A stretch of 64,000 nt of DNA from the NCBI GenBank assembly GCA_965211995.1, contig OZ243040.1:682001-746000 (forward strand), written 5' to 3'. The position numbers and the translations under genes are program-made. Shown here piece by piece: positions 9,059 through 18,800 of the stretch. The DNA comes from CAYFZO01 sp965211995. GTDB taxonomy: Bacteria > Pseudomonadota > Gammaproteobacteria > Poriferisulfidales > Oxydemutatoraceae. Numbering within the stretch: the stretch's first letter is position 1; each line of letters starts with the position of its first letter. The notes beneath the pieces were generated by a model that was not told the origin of the DNA, made no database searches, and worked only from the letters and a program-made list of their open reading frames with translations.

Positions 9059-9649
9059 TTAAGGCAATTCAAGCCCGGCTTGGCGCAGCATCGCGCACGT
9101 GGCGATCATCGGCAGTCCGAGCAGGGCGGTGGGGTCGTCGCTTTCAATGCGCTCGAACAAGGCGACGCCAAGCGCTTCGCTGCGGAAACTGCCGGCGCAG
9201 TCGAAAGGCTTTTCATGTTCAACGTAGCGCGCGATTTCGTCGTCGCTCAATTCGCGGAAGTACACCGTCGTCACCACGTCCTCGATCCAGTGACGGTCAG
9301 CGGCGGCGTCGAGCAGGCACACGCAGGTATGAAACTCGGAGGTGCCGCCCGAACACAGCGTCAGTTGCCGCCGCGCGGCGTCAGCGTTGGCGGGCTTGCC
9401 GAGGATCTCGCCGCGCACGCAGGTGGTCTGGTCGGAGCCGATGATCAACGCGTCGGGGTGCTTTGCGGCGACCGCGCGCGCTTTCGCCAGCGCGAGCCGC
9501 GTCACCAGCGGCGCGACGGTTTCGCCGTCCCGCGGCGTTTCGTCCACGCCTGAGACCTCGACTTTAAAGTCAAACTTGAGCCGCGCGAGCAGGGCGCGCC
9601 GCAACGGCGACGCCGAGGCGAGGACGATCGGTGGGGGCGTCGTTGCCAT
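9059..9649 (-). CDS. maf: Maf/YceF-type nucleotide pyrophosphatase
   Basis: Hydrolyses non-canonical nucleoside triphosphates; the YceF branch prefers 7-methyl-GTP. It opens with IVLASASPLRRALLARL (SxxR substrate loop), then VSGVDETPRDGE, IIGSDQTT and the closing GSFRSEALGVALFERIESDD segment of the family. Length is 196 residues, as usual. It is transcribed against its neighbours and ends 6 bp from the sppA stop. In E. coli yceF lies between rluC and yceD-rpmF-plsX-fabH; here yceD is absent. Confidence 0.93.
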   Translation of the reverse strand: MATTPPPIVLASASPLRRALLARLKFDFKVEVSGVDETPRDGETVAPLVTRLALAKARAVAAKHPDALIIGSDQTTCVRGEILGKPANADAARRQLTLCSGGTSEFHTCVCLLDAAADRHWIEDVVTTVYFRELSDDEIARYVEHEKPFDCAGSFRSEALGVALFERIESDDPTALLGLPMIATCAMLRQAGLELP

Positions 9650-9687
9650 GGCTTAAAGATAACACGGGCGCAATGTGCCGCCGGCGC

Positions 9688-9717
9688 TTGCCTCGCGCGT
9701 GCCGTCGGCGATATGAT
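9688..9717 (+). promoter_or_regulatory. sigma70-like promoter for rpmF-plsX-fabH
   Basis: TTGCCT (9688-9693) and TATGAT (9712-9717) are 18 bp apart, about 50 bp upstream of the rpmF start. It faces away from maf. Confidence 0.55.
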
Positions 9718-9768
9718 AGTAAGATTATGCGCCGGTTTACGGTGCCCGACCAAGATCCCGGAGAGCCC

Positions 9769-9978
9769 ATGGCCGTTCAACAAAACCGCAAAACGCCCGC
9801 GAAAAGGGGCATGCGCCGTGCACACGACGCGCTGAGCGCGCCGGCGCTGTCGGCGGACCCGACCACCGGCACGCGCCATCGGCGCCACCATCTCAGCCCC
9901 GACGGTTTCTACCGCGGGCGCGAGATCATTCCCGCCGAAGTGACCGCCGAGGAAGAGGAGCAGGAAGGGCAGGCGTAG
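9769..9978 (+). CDS. rpmF: 50S ribosomal protein bL32
   Basis: Small structural protein of the large ribosomal subunit. Starting at the ATG at 9769, preceded by GGAGAG at 9760, it reads MAVQQNRKTPAKRGMRRAHD, the family's conserved N-terminus, followed by TGTRHRRHHLSPDGFYRGR. It has 69 residues with an unusually acidic Glu-rich tail (TAEEEEQEGQA). It leads the rpmF-plsX-fabH group typical of gammaproteobacteria. Confidence 0.95.
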   Translation: MAVQQNRKTPAKRGMRRAHDALSAPALSADPTTGTRHRRHHLSPDGFYRGREIIPAEVTAEEEEQEGQA

Positions 9979-10059
9979 CCGCCGCGTCGCGCGTTATTGC
10001 GCAGACGGCGGCCGGCGAATTGGAAACCGGCGCGCGGTGGATGGAAGATCCGCTAACTT

Positions 10060-11067
10060 ATGGGCGCTGTCACTATCTCAATTGACGTCATGAGCGGCGA
10101 CCACGGCCCCGACGTTGCGGTGCCCGCGGCGCTTGCCATGCTCAAGCGCTACGAGGACACTTCGCTGATCCTGGTCGGAGACGAGCAGCGGCTCCAATCC
10201 GCGCTCGCGGCGCACAACCCCCCTCAGGCGCGCCTGCGCTGCGTTCACGCGAGTCAGAAGGTCGAGATGGACGAGGAGCCGACCCACGCCTTGCGGGCCA
10301 AGAAGGACTCTTCGATGCGGGTCGCCGTGAACCTCGTGCGCGAGGGCGAGGCCGCGGCCTGCGTCAGCGCGGGCAACACCGGGGCGTTGATGGCCATTTC
10401 GCGCTACGTGTTGCGGATGCTCGCCGGGATCGAGCGCCCGGCGATCACCGCCGCGCTGCCGACTTCGTCGGGCCATACCCACATGCTCGACCTCGGCGCC
10501 AACGTGGACTGCAAGGCCGAGCATCTGTTCCAGTTCGCGATGATGGGCGCAGTGCTGGTGTCGGCGCTCGACAACGTCGCGAGGCCGCGCGTCGGGCTGC
10601 TTAACATCGGGCGAGAGGCGATCAAAGGCAATGACCAGGTCCGGGAAGCCGGCCGGCGGCTGCGCGAAAGCCCGTTGAATTACATCGGCTACGTCGAGGG
10701 CAACCACATCTACCGCGGCGTCGCCGACGTGGTCGTCGCCGACGGTTTTGTCGGCAATGTTTCGCTCAAGACCTCCGAGGGGGTCGCCGAGTTCATCACC
10801 GACACGCTGCGTGAAACGTTTTCGCGCAGCCACCTGGCGCGCCTGACCGGGCTGATCTCGGCGCCGCTGCTCAAATCCGTGCGCGAATTGATCGACCCCC
10901 GCCGCTATAATGGCGCGAGTCTGCTCGGTTTGCAGGGGGTCGTGATCAAAAGCCACGGCGGCGCAGACGTCGTCGCTTTCGGACACGCGATCGAAACCGC
11001 CCGGATCGAGGCCTTGAAGCAGGTGCCGCAATTGATAGACAAGCAACTCGAGGCGATTTTGGCGTAG
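10060..11067 (+). CDS. plsX: phosphate acyltransferase PlsX
   Basis: Converts acyl-ACP to acyl-phosphate for phospholipid synthesis at the membrane. Family landmarks are SIDVMSGDHGPDVAVPAAL at the N-terminus, SAGNTGALMAIS, LDLGANVDCKAEHLFQFA, GLLNIGREAIKGND, DGFVGNVSLKTSEG and the C-terminal GLQGVVIKSHGGADVVAFGH. It has 335 residues, as expected. It lies between rpmF and fabH, the standard order, and ends 4 bp before fabH. Confidence 0.96.
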   Translation: MGAVTISIDVMSGDHGPDVAVPAALAMLKRYEDTSLILVGDEQRLQSALAAHNPPQARLRCVHASQKVEMDEEPTHALRAKKDSSMRVAVNLVREGEAAACVSAGNTGALMAISRYVLRMLAGIERPAITAALPTSSGHTHMLDLGANVDCKAEHLFQFAMMGAVLVSALDNVARPRVGLLNIGREAIKGNDQVREAGRRLRESPLNYIGYVEGNHIYRGVADVVVADGFVGNVSLKTSEGVAEFITDTLRETFSRSHLARLTGLISAPLLKSVRELIDPRRYNGASLLGLQGVVIKSHGGADVVAFGHAIETARIEALKQVPQLIDKQLEAILA

Positions 11068-11071
11068 CGCG

Positions 11072-12017
<946 letters not shown>

Positions 12018-12037
<20 letters not shown>

Positions 12038-12438
12038 CGGCGCCGGGCACGCAAAGGCGCAGCGGCGATGACCGGGCGACACGATGCCGGCGCGGGTTTC
12101 GACGCCCGCGACTTTCTGCGCACGCTCACGCACAAGCCCGGGGTTTACCGGATGCTCGGCGGCGGCAAGATTCTTTACGTCGGCAAAGCGAAAGACCTGA
12201 ACAAGCGCGTCGCGACGTACTTTGGCCGGCGCTGGTCAGGTTCTGACGGCGCCGGGCACGCAAAGGCGCAGCGGCGATGACCGGGCGACACGACGCCGGC
12301 GCGGATTTCGACGCCCGCGACTTTCTGCGCACGCTCACGCACAAGCCCGGGGTTTACCGGATGCTCGGCGGCGGCGGCAAGATTCTTTACGTCGGCAAAG
12401 CGAAAGACCTGAACAAGCGCGTTGCGACGTACTTTGGC
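12018..12438. repeat. tandem duplication spanning the fabH/uvrC junction
   Basis: Unit 1 (12018-12226, 209 bp) and unit 2 (12227-12438, 212 bp) contain the last bases of fabH, the spacer and the first 50-odd codons of uvrC. They differ at a few single positions plus one 3-bp GGC insertion in unit 2. The sequence CGGCGC occurs at both outer ends and at the internal boundary, consistent with duplication by microhomology. The differences argue against a simple assembly artefact. Confidence 0.92.
12068..12280 (+). pseudogene. truncated 5' copy of uvrC (GIY-YIG half only)
   Basis: Encodes MTGRHDAGAGFDARDF followed by the GIY-YIG start (KPGVYRMLGGGKILYVGKAK) and then, past the duplication join, an unrelated tail WSGSDGAGHAKAQRR. 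Only about 54 of the 70 residues derive from UvrC, so it lacks the catalytic Glu and every later domain. Its TGA overlaps the ATG of intact uvrC (12277) as ATGA, so if translated it would couple translation into uvrC. It arose from the tandem duplication. Confidence 0.85.
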
Positions 12439-14118
12439 CGGCGCAGCCAGGGCGCCAAGACCCGGTTGCTGATGCAGCAGGTGCGCCGGGTCGAGGTGAC
12501 GGTGACCGCGACCGAGGTCGAGGCGCTGCTGCTCGAAAACAACCTGATCAAGAAGCACCGCCCGCGCTACAACGTGTTGCTGCGCGACGACAAGAGTTAT
12601 CCCTATATCCACGTCGGCGCCGGCGCGTTCCCTCGCATCGCTTTCTACCGCGGTGCGCGCAAGCAGCCGGGGGACTACTTCGGCCCGTACCCGAGCGTCG
12701 GCGCGGTGCGCGAGACCATGGACCTGCTGTTTAAACTGTTCCGGCTGCGCCAGTGCGACGATGCTTTTTTCAAGAACCGCACGCGCCCGTGCCTGCAGTA
12801 CCAGATCAAGCGCTGCAGCGCGCCGTGCGTCGGGCTGATCAACGAAACCGCGTATCGCGACGATCTCGTGCTCGCGGCCGGGGTGCTGGCGGGCAACGGG
12901 CACAAGGTGATTGATACTTTGGTCGCACGCATGGACTGCGCTGCGAAGCGCCGCGACTACGAGCACGCGGGGCGCTGCCGCGACCGCATCCAGGCACTGC
13001 GGCGGATGTCCGAGCAGCAGCGCGTGAGCGCCGACAAGGGCGACTCCGACATCATCGCCTGCAGCATTAAAGGCGGCGGTGCGTGCGTGCAGGTATTCAA
13101 CGTGCGCGGCGGGCTTAATATCGGCAACCGCGCGTACTACCCGAGCCTGCCGCACGCCGAGGTCGGCGAGGGCGAGTTGCTGACCGCGTTCATCGGCCAG
13201 TATTACCTGTCGCGCGAGGCGCCGCGTGAGTTGATCGTCAGCCACGTGCCCGACGACGTGCGGGTGCTGCAGGCGATGCTGGCGAGCCGATGCGGGCACA
13301 AGGTCGCGCTGGCCGGGGCGGTGCGCGGAACGCGGCGCAAATGGCTCGACTTCGCGCGCGACAACGCCGCGCTCGCGCTCGACGCATCATTGGCGTCGCG
13401 GGCCGGAATGCAAAAGCGCCTGATCGCGCTGCAAGACCTGCTCGACCTCGCCGAGCCGCCGACGCGCTTGGAGTGTTTCGATATCAGCCACACCCGGGGC
13501 GAGGCGACGGTCGCGTCGTGCGTGGTGTTCGGCGCCGACGGGCCGGTGAAGTCCGACTACCGCCGCTTCAACATCGAAGGCGTCACGGCGGGCGACGACT
13601 ACGCTGCGATGCGCCAGGCGATCGAGCGGCGCTACCGGCGGCTGGTCACCGGCGAGGGCCGGCTGCCCGACGCTTTGTTCATAGACGGCGGCAAGGGGCA
13701 GGTCGCGCAGGCGCGCGAGGTGCTGCAGGAACTCGGCGTGATCGGCGTCGCGGTGGTCGGCGTCGCGAAAGGGCCGCAGCGCAGACCCGGCATGGAGACA
13801 CTGCTGCTAGCCGACGGCACGCGGCTCGCCGCGCTCGATATCGACTCGGCGGCGCTGCACCTGGTGCAGCAGATACGCGACGAAGCGCATCGCTTTGCGC
13901 TCGCCGGACACCGCCGCCGCCGGGCAAAGCGGCGCCGCCGTTCGCCGCTCGAGGACCTCGCGGGTCTTGGGCCAAAGCGCCGCTGCCGGCTGCTTAAGCA
14001 CTTCGGCGGCCTGCACGGCATCAGCCGCGCGAGCATCGCAGAACTCGGCGAGGTGCCGGGTATCAGCGGTCGCCTCGCCGAATCCATTTACGCAACGCTG
14101 CACGCCGGGGACGGGTGA
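12277..14118 (+). CDS. uvrC: excinuclease ABC subunit C
   Basis: Makes the dual incisions of nucleotide excision repair with UvrB. Domains in order are the N-terminal GIY-YIG nuclease (GVYRMLGGGGKILYVGKAKDL cut short here, with EVEALLLENNLIKKHRPRYN), a Cys-rich segment (RPCLQYQIKRCSAPCVG), a UVR-like helix pair, the RNase-H-like nuclease (ECFDISHTRGEATVASCV, LFIDGGKGQV, IRDEAHRFAL) and two C-terminal helix-hairpin-helix motifs (LEDLAGLGPKRRCRLLKHF, ISRASIAELGEVPGISGRLA). Its 613 residues are normal. The gene is intact despite the duplicated 5' end, and pgsA follows as in most gammaproteobacteria. Confidence 0.96.
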   Translation: MTGRHDAGADFDARDFLRTLTHKPGVYRMLGGGGKILYVGKAKDLNKRVATYFGRRSQGAKTRLLMQQVRRVEVTVTATEVEALLLENNLIKKHRPRYNVLLRDDKSYPYIHVGAGAFPRIAFYRGARKQPGDYFGPYPSVGAVRETMDLLFKLFRLRQCDDAFFKNRTRPCLQYQIKRCSAPCVGLINETAYRDDLVLAAGVLAGNGHKVIDTLVARMDCAAKRRDYEHAGRCRDRIQALRRMSEQQRVSADKGDSDIIACSIKGGGACVQVFNVRGGLNIGNRAYYPSLPHAEVGEGELLTAFIGQYYLSREAPRELIVSHVPDDVRVLQAMLASRCGHKVALAGAVRGTRRKWLDFARDNAALALDASLASRAGMQKRLIALQDLLDLAEPPTRLECFDISHTRGEATVASCVVFGADGPVKSDYRRFNIEGVTAGDDYAAMRQAIERRYRRLVTGEGRLPDALFIDGGKGQVAQAREVLQELGVIGVAVVGVAKGPQRRPGMETLLLADGTRLAALDIDSAALHLVQQIRDEAHRFALAGHRRRRAKRRRRSPLEDLAGLGPKRRCRLLKHFGGLHGISRASIAELGEVPGISGRLAESIYATLHAGDG

Positions 14119-14666
14119 TGGTCAATCTGCCGACGGTGCTGACGCTGATGCGGATCGTGGTCATCCCGCTGCTGGTCGCGGGATTTTATCTGCCGGTGTG
14201 GTGGAACGGGCTGCTCGCCGCCGCGATTTTCGTGTTTGCCGCGGGTACCGATGCGGTTGACGGGTATCTCGCGCGGCGCACGCGCCAGACGACGCGCTTC
14301 GGTGCGTTTCTCGACCCGGTCGCCGATAAACTGATCGTCGCGGCGGCACTCGCGCTGGTTATCGAGCGCGCCGAGACCTGGGTGGTCACGGTGCCGGCGC
14401 TGGTGATCATCGCGCGCGAGATCACGGTGTCGGCGTTGCGTGAGTGGATGGCCGAGGTCGGCGGTGCACGCGCGGTCGCCGTAACCTTCCTCGGCAAACT
14501 CAAAACCACGGTGCAGATGGCGGCGATCACCGCTTTGCTGTTGCGCCAGCCGCTGTTCGGTCTGCCGGTGTTTGCAGTCGGGCTGGGACTGCTTTATTTG
14601 TCGGCGGTGCTGACCGTGTGGTCAATGTTCACGTATCTGCTCGCGGCGCGCCGGCATTTCCGCTGA
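14118..14666 (+). CDS. pgsA: CDP-diacylglycerol-glycerol-3-phosphate phosphatidyltransferase
   Basis: Makes phosphatidylglycerophosphate, the precursor of phosphatidylglycerol and cardiolipin, in the inner membrane. The CDP-alcohol phosphotransferase signature is complete: DAVDGYLARRTRQTTRFGAF continuing to LDPVADKL, that is D-x2-DG-x2-AR-x8-G-x3-D-x3-D. About five hydrophobic helices are evident. I use ATG at 14118, overlapping the uvrC stop; GTG at 14115 is also in frame. Length is 182. The uvrC-pgsA-tRNA order matches E. coli. Confidence 0.95.
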   Translation: MVNLPTVLTLMRIVVIPLLVAGFYLPVWWNGLLAAAIFVFAAGTDAVDGYLARRTRQTTRFGAFLDPVADKLIVAAALALVIERAETWVVTVPALVIIAREITVSALREWMAEVGGARAVAVTFLGKLKTTVQMAAITALLLRQPLFGLPVFAVGLGLLYLSAVLTVWSMFTYLLAARRHFR

Positions 14667-14772
14667 CGCGGTGATTTGGAGTGAGCGGGTTAGCGGTGCC
14701 GCCGCCTCGGTCGGCGGCGTCGCGGGCAGCGGCATGGGTGGCGGAGGGCCGGGATGTTCCGGTGGGTTTTAT

Positions 14773-14847
14773 TGGAGCGGGAAACGGGATTCGAACCCGC
14801 GACCCCAACCTTGGCAAGGTTGTGCTCTACCACTGAGCTATTCCCGC
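14773..14847 (-). tRNA. glyW: tRNA-Gly (anticodon GCC)
   Basis: Reading the minus strand from 14847, the acceptor GCGGGAA pairs with TTCCCGC. The anticodon loop is in CCTTGCCAAGG and the T-loop is GGTTCGAATCC. The CCA end is encoded at 14775-14773. E. coli also has glyW after pgsA, but there it is co-oriented with cysT and leuZ; here it is inverted. Confidence 0.95.
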
Positions 14848-14950
14848 GCACAAGTGTTGAATTGTAGGGAGTCGGCGGCGGCTGTCAATACACCGCCTGC
14901 ATTGGCGCACCGCCGCAAGTCCGACCGGAGAGGCTATACTTTCAGCGTGG

Positions 14951-15021
14951 GGCTAGTTGGCAGAGTGGTGATGCAGCGGCCTGCAAAGCCGTGTACACCG
15001 GTTCGATTCCGGTACTAGCCT
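14951..15021 (+). tRNA. cysT: tRNA-Cys (anticodon GCA)
   Basis: The acceptor GGCTAGT pairs with ACTAGCC. The anticodon GCA is in GGCCTGCAAAGCC and the T-arm is CCGGTTCGATTCCGG. CCA is not encoded (TCCC follows). This is the left border of the CRISPR island; its E. coli neighbour leuZ now lies 8 kb away. Confidence 0.95.
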
Positions 15022-15157
15022 CCCTCGAGCGGTGATGTATCAGCGCAGAAACATAAGACACCTCTCCGGACCGAAGGAAAGACCTTGCAGGACCCACCCT
15101 ATTGGCCACCGCATCGGGGGGTTTCACCGCGTCGTCCGGATCGGGCAGAGCGGGGAG

Positions 15158-15268
15158 ATGAATGACCATGCACAACACCGGATCAACGTGCTTCGCTTCC
15201 GGGAAACCTGCGCCGCCGCTTGCGATGCGTTCGATCTCAGCCGGCGAATCTTGTGCCGCCGGCGCTAA
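15158..15268 (+). pseudogene. possible helix-turn-helix remnant of a transposase/integrase
   Basis: The short frame MNDHAQHRINVLRFRETCAA continues CDAFDLSRRILCRRR, which resembles the N-terminal HTH of IS481/integrase-type proteins (hydrophobic helix, then A-x3-F-x-[VL]SR-x-[TI]L). It stops where the first DNA-binding domain would end, with no catalytic domain behind it. The match is by eye on 36 residues, so this is tentative. It sits just left of the VapC remnant. Confidence 0.35.
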
Positions 15269-15305
15269 ACCCCCAAGTGAAACACGCCTTACCCGGCGGC
15301 ATTAA

Positions 15306-15551
15306 CCCCCTGAACGAAATCTAGCGGATATCGAATCGTTTGGTGCCAGGATTGAGGTAATGCCGTTTGACCAGATAGCGGCAAACCATTTTGGCCAAAT
15401 CCGATCAGAATTACATCGTATTGGTATGCTGATTGGGCCTTACGATATGATGATAGCAGCGCAGGCGCGCGCCCATGGTTTGGTTTTGGGGAGCAATAAT
15501 ATAAAGGAGTTCAAGAGGGTTCCGGGATTGATGTTGGAGAACCGGATTTGA
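15306..15551 (+). pseudogene. C-terminal remnant of a VapC-type PIN-domain toxin
   Basis: The open frame reads PERNLADIESFGARIEVMPF then DQIAANHFGQIRSEL, IGPYDMMIAAQARAHGLVLG and SNNIKEFKRVPGLMLENRI. This is the C-terminal half of VapC ribonucleases: the PYD Asp and the NN-x-KEF-x-RVPGL end are characteristic. The N-terminal half with the first acidic residues is missing and a TAA lies in frame at 15303. No VapB antitoxin is visible. It is probably a dead toxin gene at the island edge. Confidence 0.75.
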
Positions 15552-15644
15552 TAATGACTTGTCAGTTTCCAATAGGCTTCCCTTGCTGCACCGAAGATAC
15601 TTTCGTCCAATAACTTGTAGCCTAAATGCCGGCGACCATCATCC

Positions 15645-15679
15645 CAAAAGATAGCCCCGCTAACAAACGCCAGCGGGGC
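15645..15679 (-). terminator. Rho-independent terminator of tracrRNA
   Basis: Perfect 8-bp stem GCCCCGCT/AGCGGGGC (15679-15672 with 15661-15654) and a 10-base loop, followed in the transcript by UAUCUUUU. It probably also forms the last hairpin of the tracrRNA. Confidence 0.8.
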
Positions 15680-15750
15680 ATACTTTTCGGCATTTCGCCT
15701 TATTGTAGAACCTCTGACTTTTTCTGGCTTTAAAAAATAAGGCGTTCAAT
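15645..15750 (-). ncRNA. tracrRNA of the type II-C CRISPR system
   Basis: On the minus strand, CCAGAAAAAGTCAGAGG then TTCTACAA (15727-15703) is an anti-repeat. It pairs with the crRNA repeat over an upper 17-bp and a lower 6-bp stem separated by a small internal loop (one base against two). Downstream come UACAAUAAGGC, a GGC-GAAAU-GCC hairpin, GAAAAG, and an 8-bp GC-rich terminator, the same architecture as the Neisseria meningitidis tracrRNA. The start is estimated from a -10 box at 15762-15757. It is divergent from cas9. Confidence 0.88.
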
Positions 15751-15756
15751 ACATCT

Positions 15757-15784
15757 TGTATAATGTATCATAATTGCGGGACAA
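15757..15784. promoter_or_regulatory. overlapping divergent promoters for tracrRNA and cas9
   Basis: Minus strand: TTGTCC (15784-15779), 16-bp gap, TATACA (15762-15757), predicting a tracrRNA start near 15750. Plus strand: TATAAT at 15759-15764 overlaps the minus -10 box and could serve cas9, though its -35 is weak. The cas9 start has no clear ribosome-binding site. Confidence 0.5.
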
Positions 15785-15805
15785 GTTATACTAAAAGTTA
15801 ATACC

Positions 15806-18800
15806 ATGCAGAAGAAGATTTTAGGATTAGATGTCGGGCTAGCTTCGATTGGCTGGGCGGTCACAGAGATGGAGGAAAGTGACACGCGAATCCTGAACGG
15901 AGAAATTCTAGGTGCAGGCGTGCGTGTGTTCACCGCTGCCGAGGGGGAGAAAGGCGCGCCTCCCGCGCAGCCGCGCCGAATTGCACGCTCACAACGGCGA
16001 CGATTGCGACGCCGCGGCTATCGTTTAGAGCGAATTCGACTATTGTTCGTGCGCCAAGGATTGTTACAGAAGTCGTGTTTGCGCACTGCAGACGGACATT
16101 TGCACATCGACAAGAATAAAATTGCCGAACTGCACCGTACGCAAAATCAAACAATTAATCCTTGGCAATTGCGCTTAGACGGTTTAACCCGCAAGTTAAA
16201 AAGAGAAGAATGGATCGCGGTACTAACCCATCTGGCGATTCGTCGTGGCTATAAATCCAACCGCAGAGAAATGGTAGAAATAGAGGTAGAAGAGATAAAC
16301 TCGAAAGATGATAAAGAAATGAAAAAAGAAAAAGAAGAAAAGAAAGCAGTATTATCTGCCATCAAAGAAAACAAAGCCGCTTTCCAGGAAGGTGATTATG
16401 AAACCATCGGCGAAATGATGATGAAAGATTCACGGTTTCGATATGGCAAACGAAACAAAAAGGCTGATGGACAACCAGTGTATCGCGGTGTCGTTCCGCG
16501 CGAGTTGCTAGAGAGGGAAGTCATAACTTTATTCGAGAAGCAGCGGCAGTTGAAAAATCCGTTTACTAGTGACAAATTCCGTGATGAGTATCTATCTATT
16601 TGGTGCGGTCAGCGCTCTTTCGATCAAGGAGACATTGCCAAAATGGTTGGTGATTGCACTTTTGAGGAAGGCGAGAAACGGGCAGCGAGAGAATCATTCA
16701 GTTCAGAATATTTTTCACTTTTGCAAACCATCAGAAATCAGGCTGCCATCAGCTCAGATAGCGGTAATGAAATTTATGCAGACGAGGCTGCGATTTTTGA
16801 ACTCGTGCGTTATAAAAAAGAAATCTCTTACAAGGACTTGCGAAAAATATGCAAACTCGGTTGCGGCGATAGATTCAAAGGGGTTTTTTATCGCGCCGAA
16901 AGCAAGCAATTTGAGAAGAAAATCCAATCTTTGCGTCTTATGCTCTCCAAATCCGGACAGCAAAGAGTGTTATCTCTAATTACTGATGAGACACGAAGAA
17001 TTTCCTACAAACAAATTAAGAAATCTCTTGCATTGCCGGATTCAGTAACTTTGTCACACGTAAAGCACGCCACCACAAACAACGTGTTTTTCGAATTTTC
17101 CGGAGATGAAACAAATAATAAAGAAATCGAACAATTCAAAAAAGAGTTAAAAAACGCGCGGTTTTCCCCTACAGAGATTGGGCAGAAAAAGGCATCTGAT
17201 CACGGTTCGCAGACCGCAGTGAAAGGACAAGTTATCACTTTTGAAAACATTCGACAGTGGTTATCGCTACCGGATTGGTTATGTTTTAAGAATGATGAAA
17301 AGAAAGTGAAATTTGACGAAAGGAAATCGTTTTTTAAGTTTGAACGGGTGATAAGAGTCCGAAAGGCGGTTGTTTCACATCTCTGCGAGAGTCGTTGGAA
17401 TGAGGTCACTGCCAACGAATTGCAAAAAGAGTTGCTACTAGAAGCTGCTCTATTTGGACGCGATGAAAGTGACCGAAGGAAATTTTTACGTCGTCATAAT
17501 GTCAATAATGATTTGGTTGATGCGGTCGCTAATTTGTCAATCCCAGATAAAGATGAAGAGGGGAAAAAATTCCACGGTATGCCGGGTTGGCACAAAGTCA
17601 AAAACGCATTTAAAGAAGATAATAACAGCATGGAAGTTTGGGAGCGACTACAAAATATATCTGATGAGGATGCAGTGCAGGCGTTGGACACAATTGCCAT
17701 CGCAGCCACACTTCACAAAGATGAGAAAACAGTCTGCGAATATTTGGATGAACATCTGCCTGCGTCTTTTTCCGATTGCGCCGAGATAGTTAAACAAGCA
17801 ACGCTAAAAATCAGCATGCGCGGCTTCAGCCCTTTGTCGTTAAAAGCACTGCGAAAAATCACTCCGTATTTGGAGAAAGGGGAAGCCTATGATGAAGCTT
17901 GTAAAAGTGCCGGATATAATCACAGCAGTCCGCAAATACCAGCCGCACGGAGTGGTAAGTTATCACCTGCCGCAATTGACGCATGCAACATTCGTAATCC
18001 ACGCGTTATCCGTGCGCTGGCGCAGGCGCGCAAAGTAATCAATGCGGTAAACCGGCAATATGGACCATTTCATCGCATCCATATTGAGTTGTTGCGAGAT
18101 TTAGCGCGCAACTGGAGTGATCGCCAGAAAATTAAGACCGGGCAAGCCGAATTTAGTGCGGCAAAAGACGACGCTTTGAAGTTATTTCACGAGCACTACG
18201 GCAAAAGCGCCACTCCAAGCGGTGGCGATTTAATAAAGATTCGTTTATGGAAAGAGCAAAGCGGCTTTTCGCCGTATTCGGACAACGATGGCTATATAGA
18301 TATCCGTCGTTTGCATGAAGATGGATATGTGCAAATTGACCATATCCTGCCGAGATCACGTAGCATGGATAATAGTATGACCAACAAGGTTTTGTGTTTT
18401 TCTTGGGAAAACCAAGAAAAAGGCGACAGAATCCCCTATGAATGGTTTGGCAGAGACAGTGGGCGCTGGGAATCGTTTTGCGCCCGTACCAAGTATTATC
18501 GAACTGGGCGGCGTGAGAAACTGCATCGTCGCAGCTTTACTCAAGTTGAAGCACAAGAGCACCGGGAAAAATGGGTTGACGGCGCGGAAAGTAAATGGAT
18601 TGCGCGTGAGTTGAAAAATTTGCTGGAACGCCATCTGCTTTTCGCAGAAGGCGATGATGGGGTTAAAGTGCAAACCCGTAATGGTGCATTTACCGGTTTT
18701 TTGCGTGCGCAGTGGGGATTACACAAAGATCGCAAAGACGATTTGCACCACGCTGTCGATGCAATGGTTTTGGCAGTTAGTACTCAGGCAATGGTCAAAC

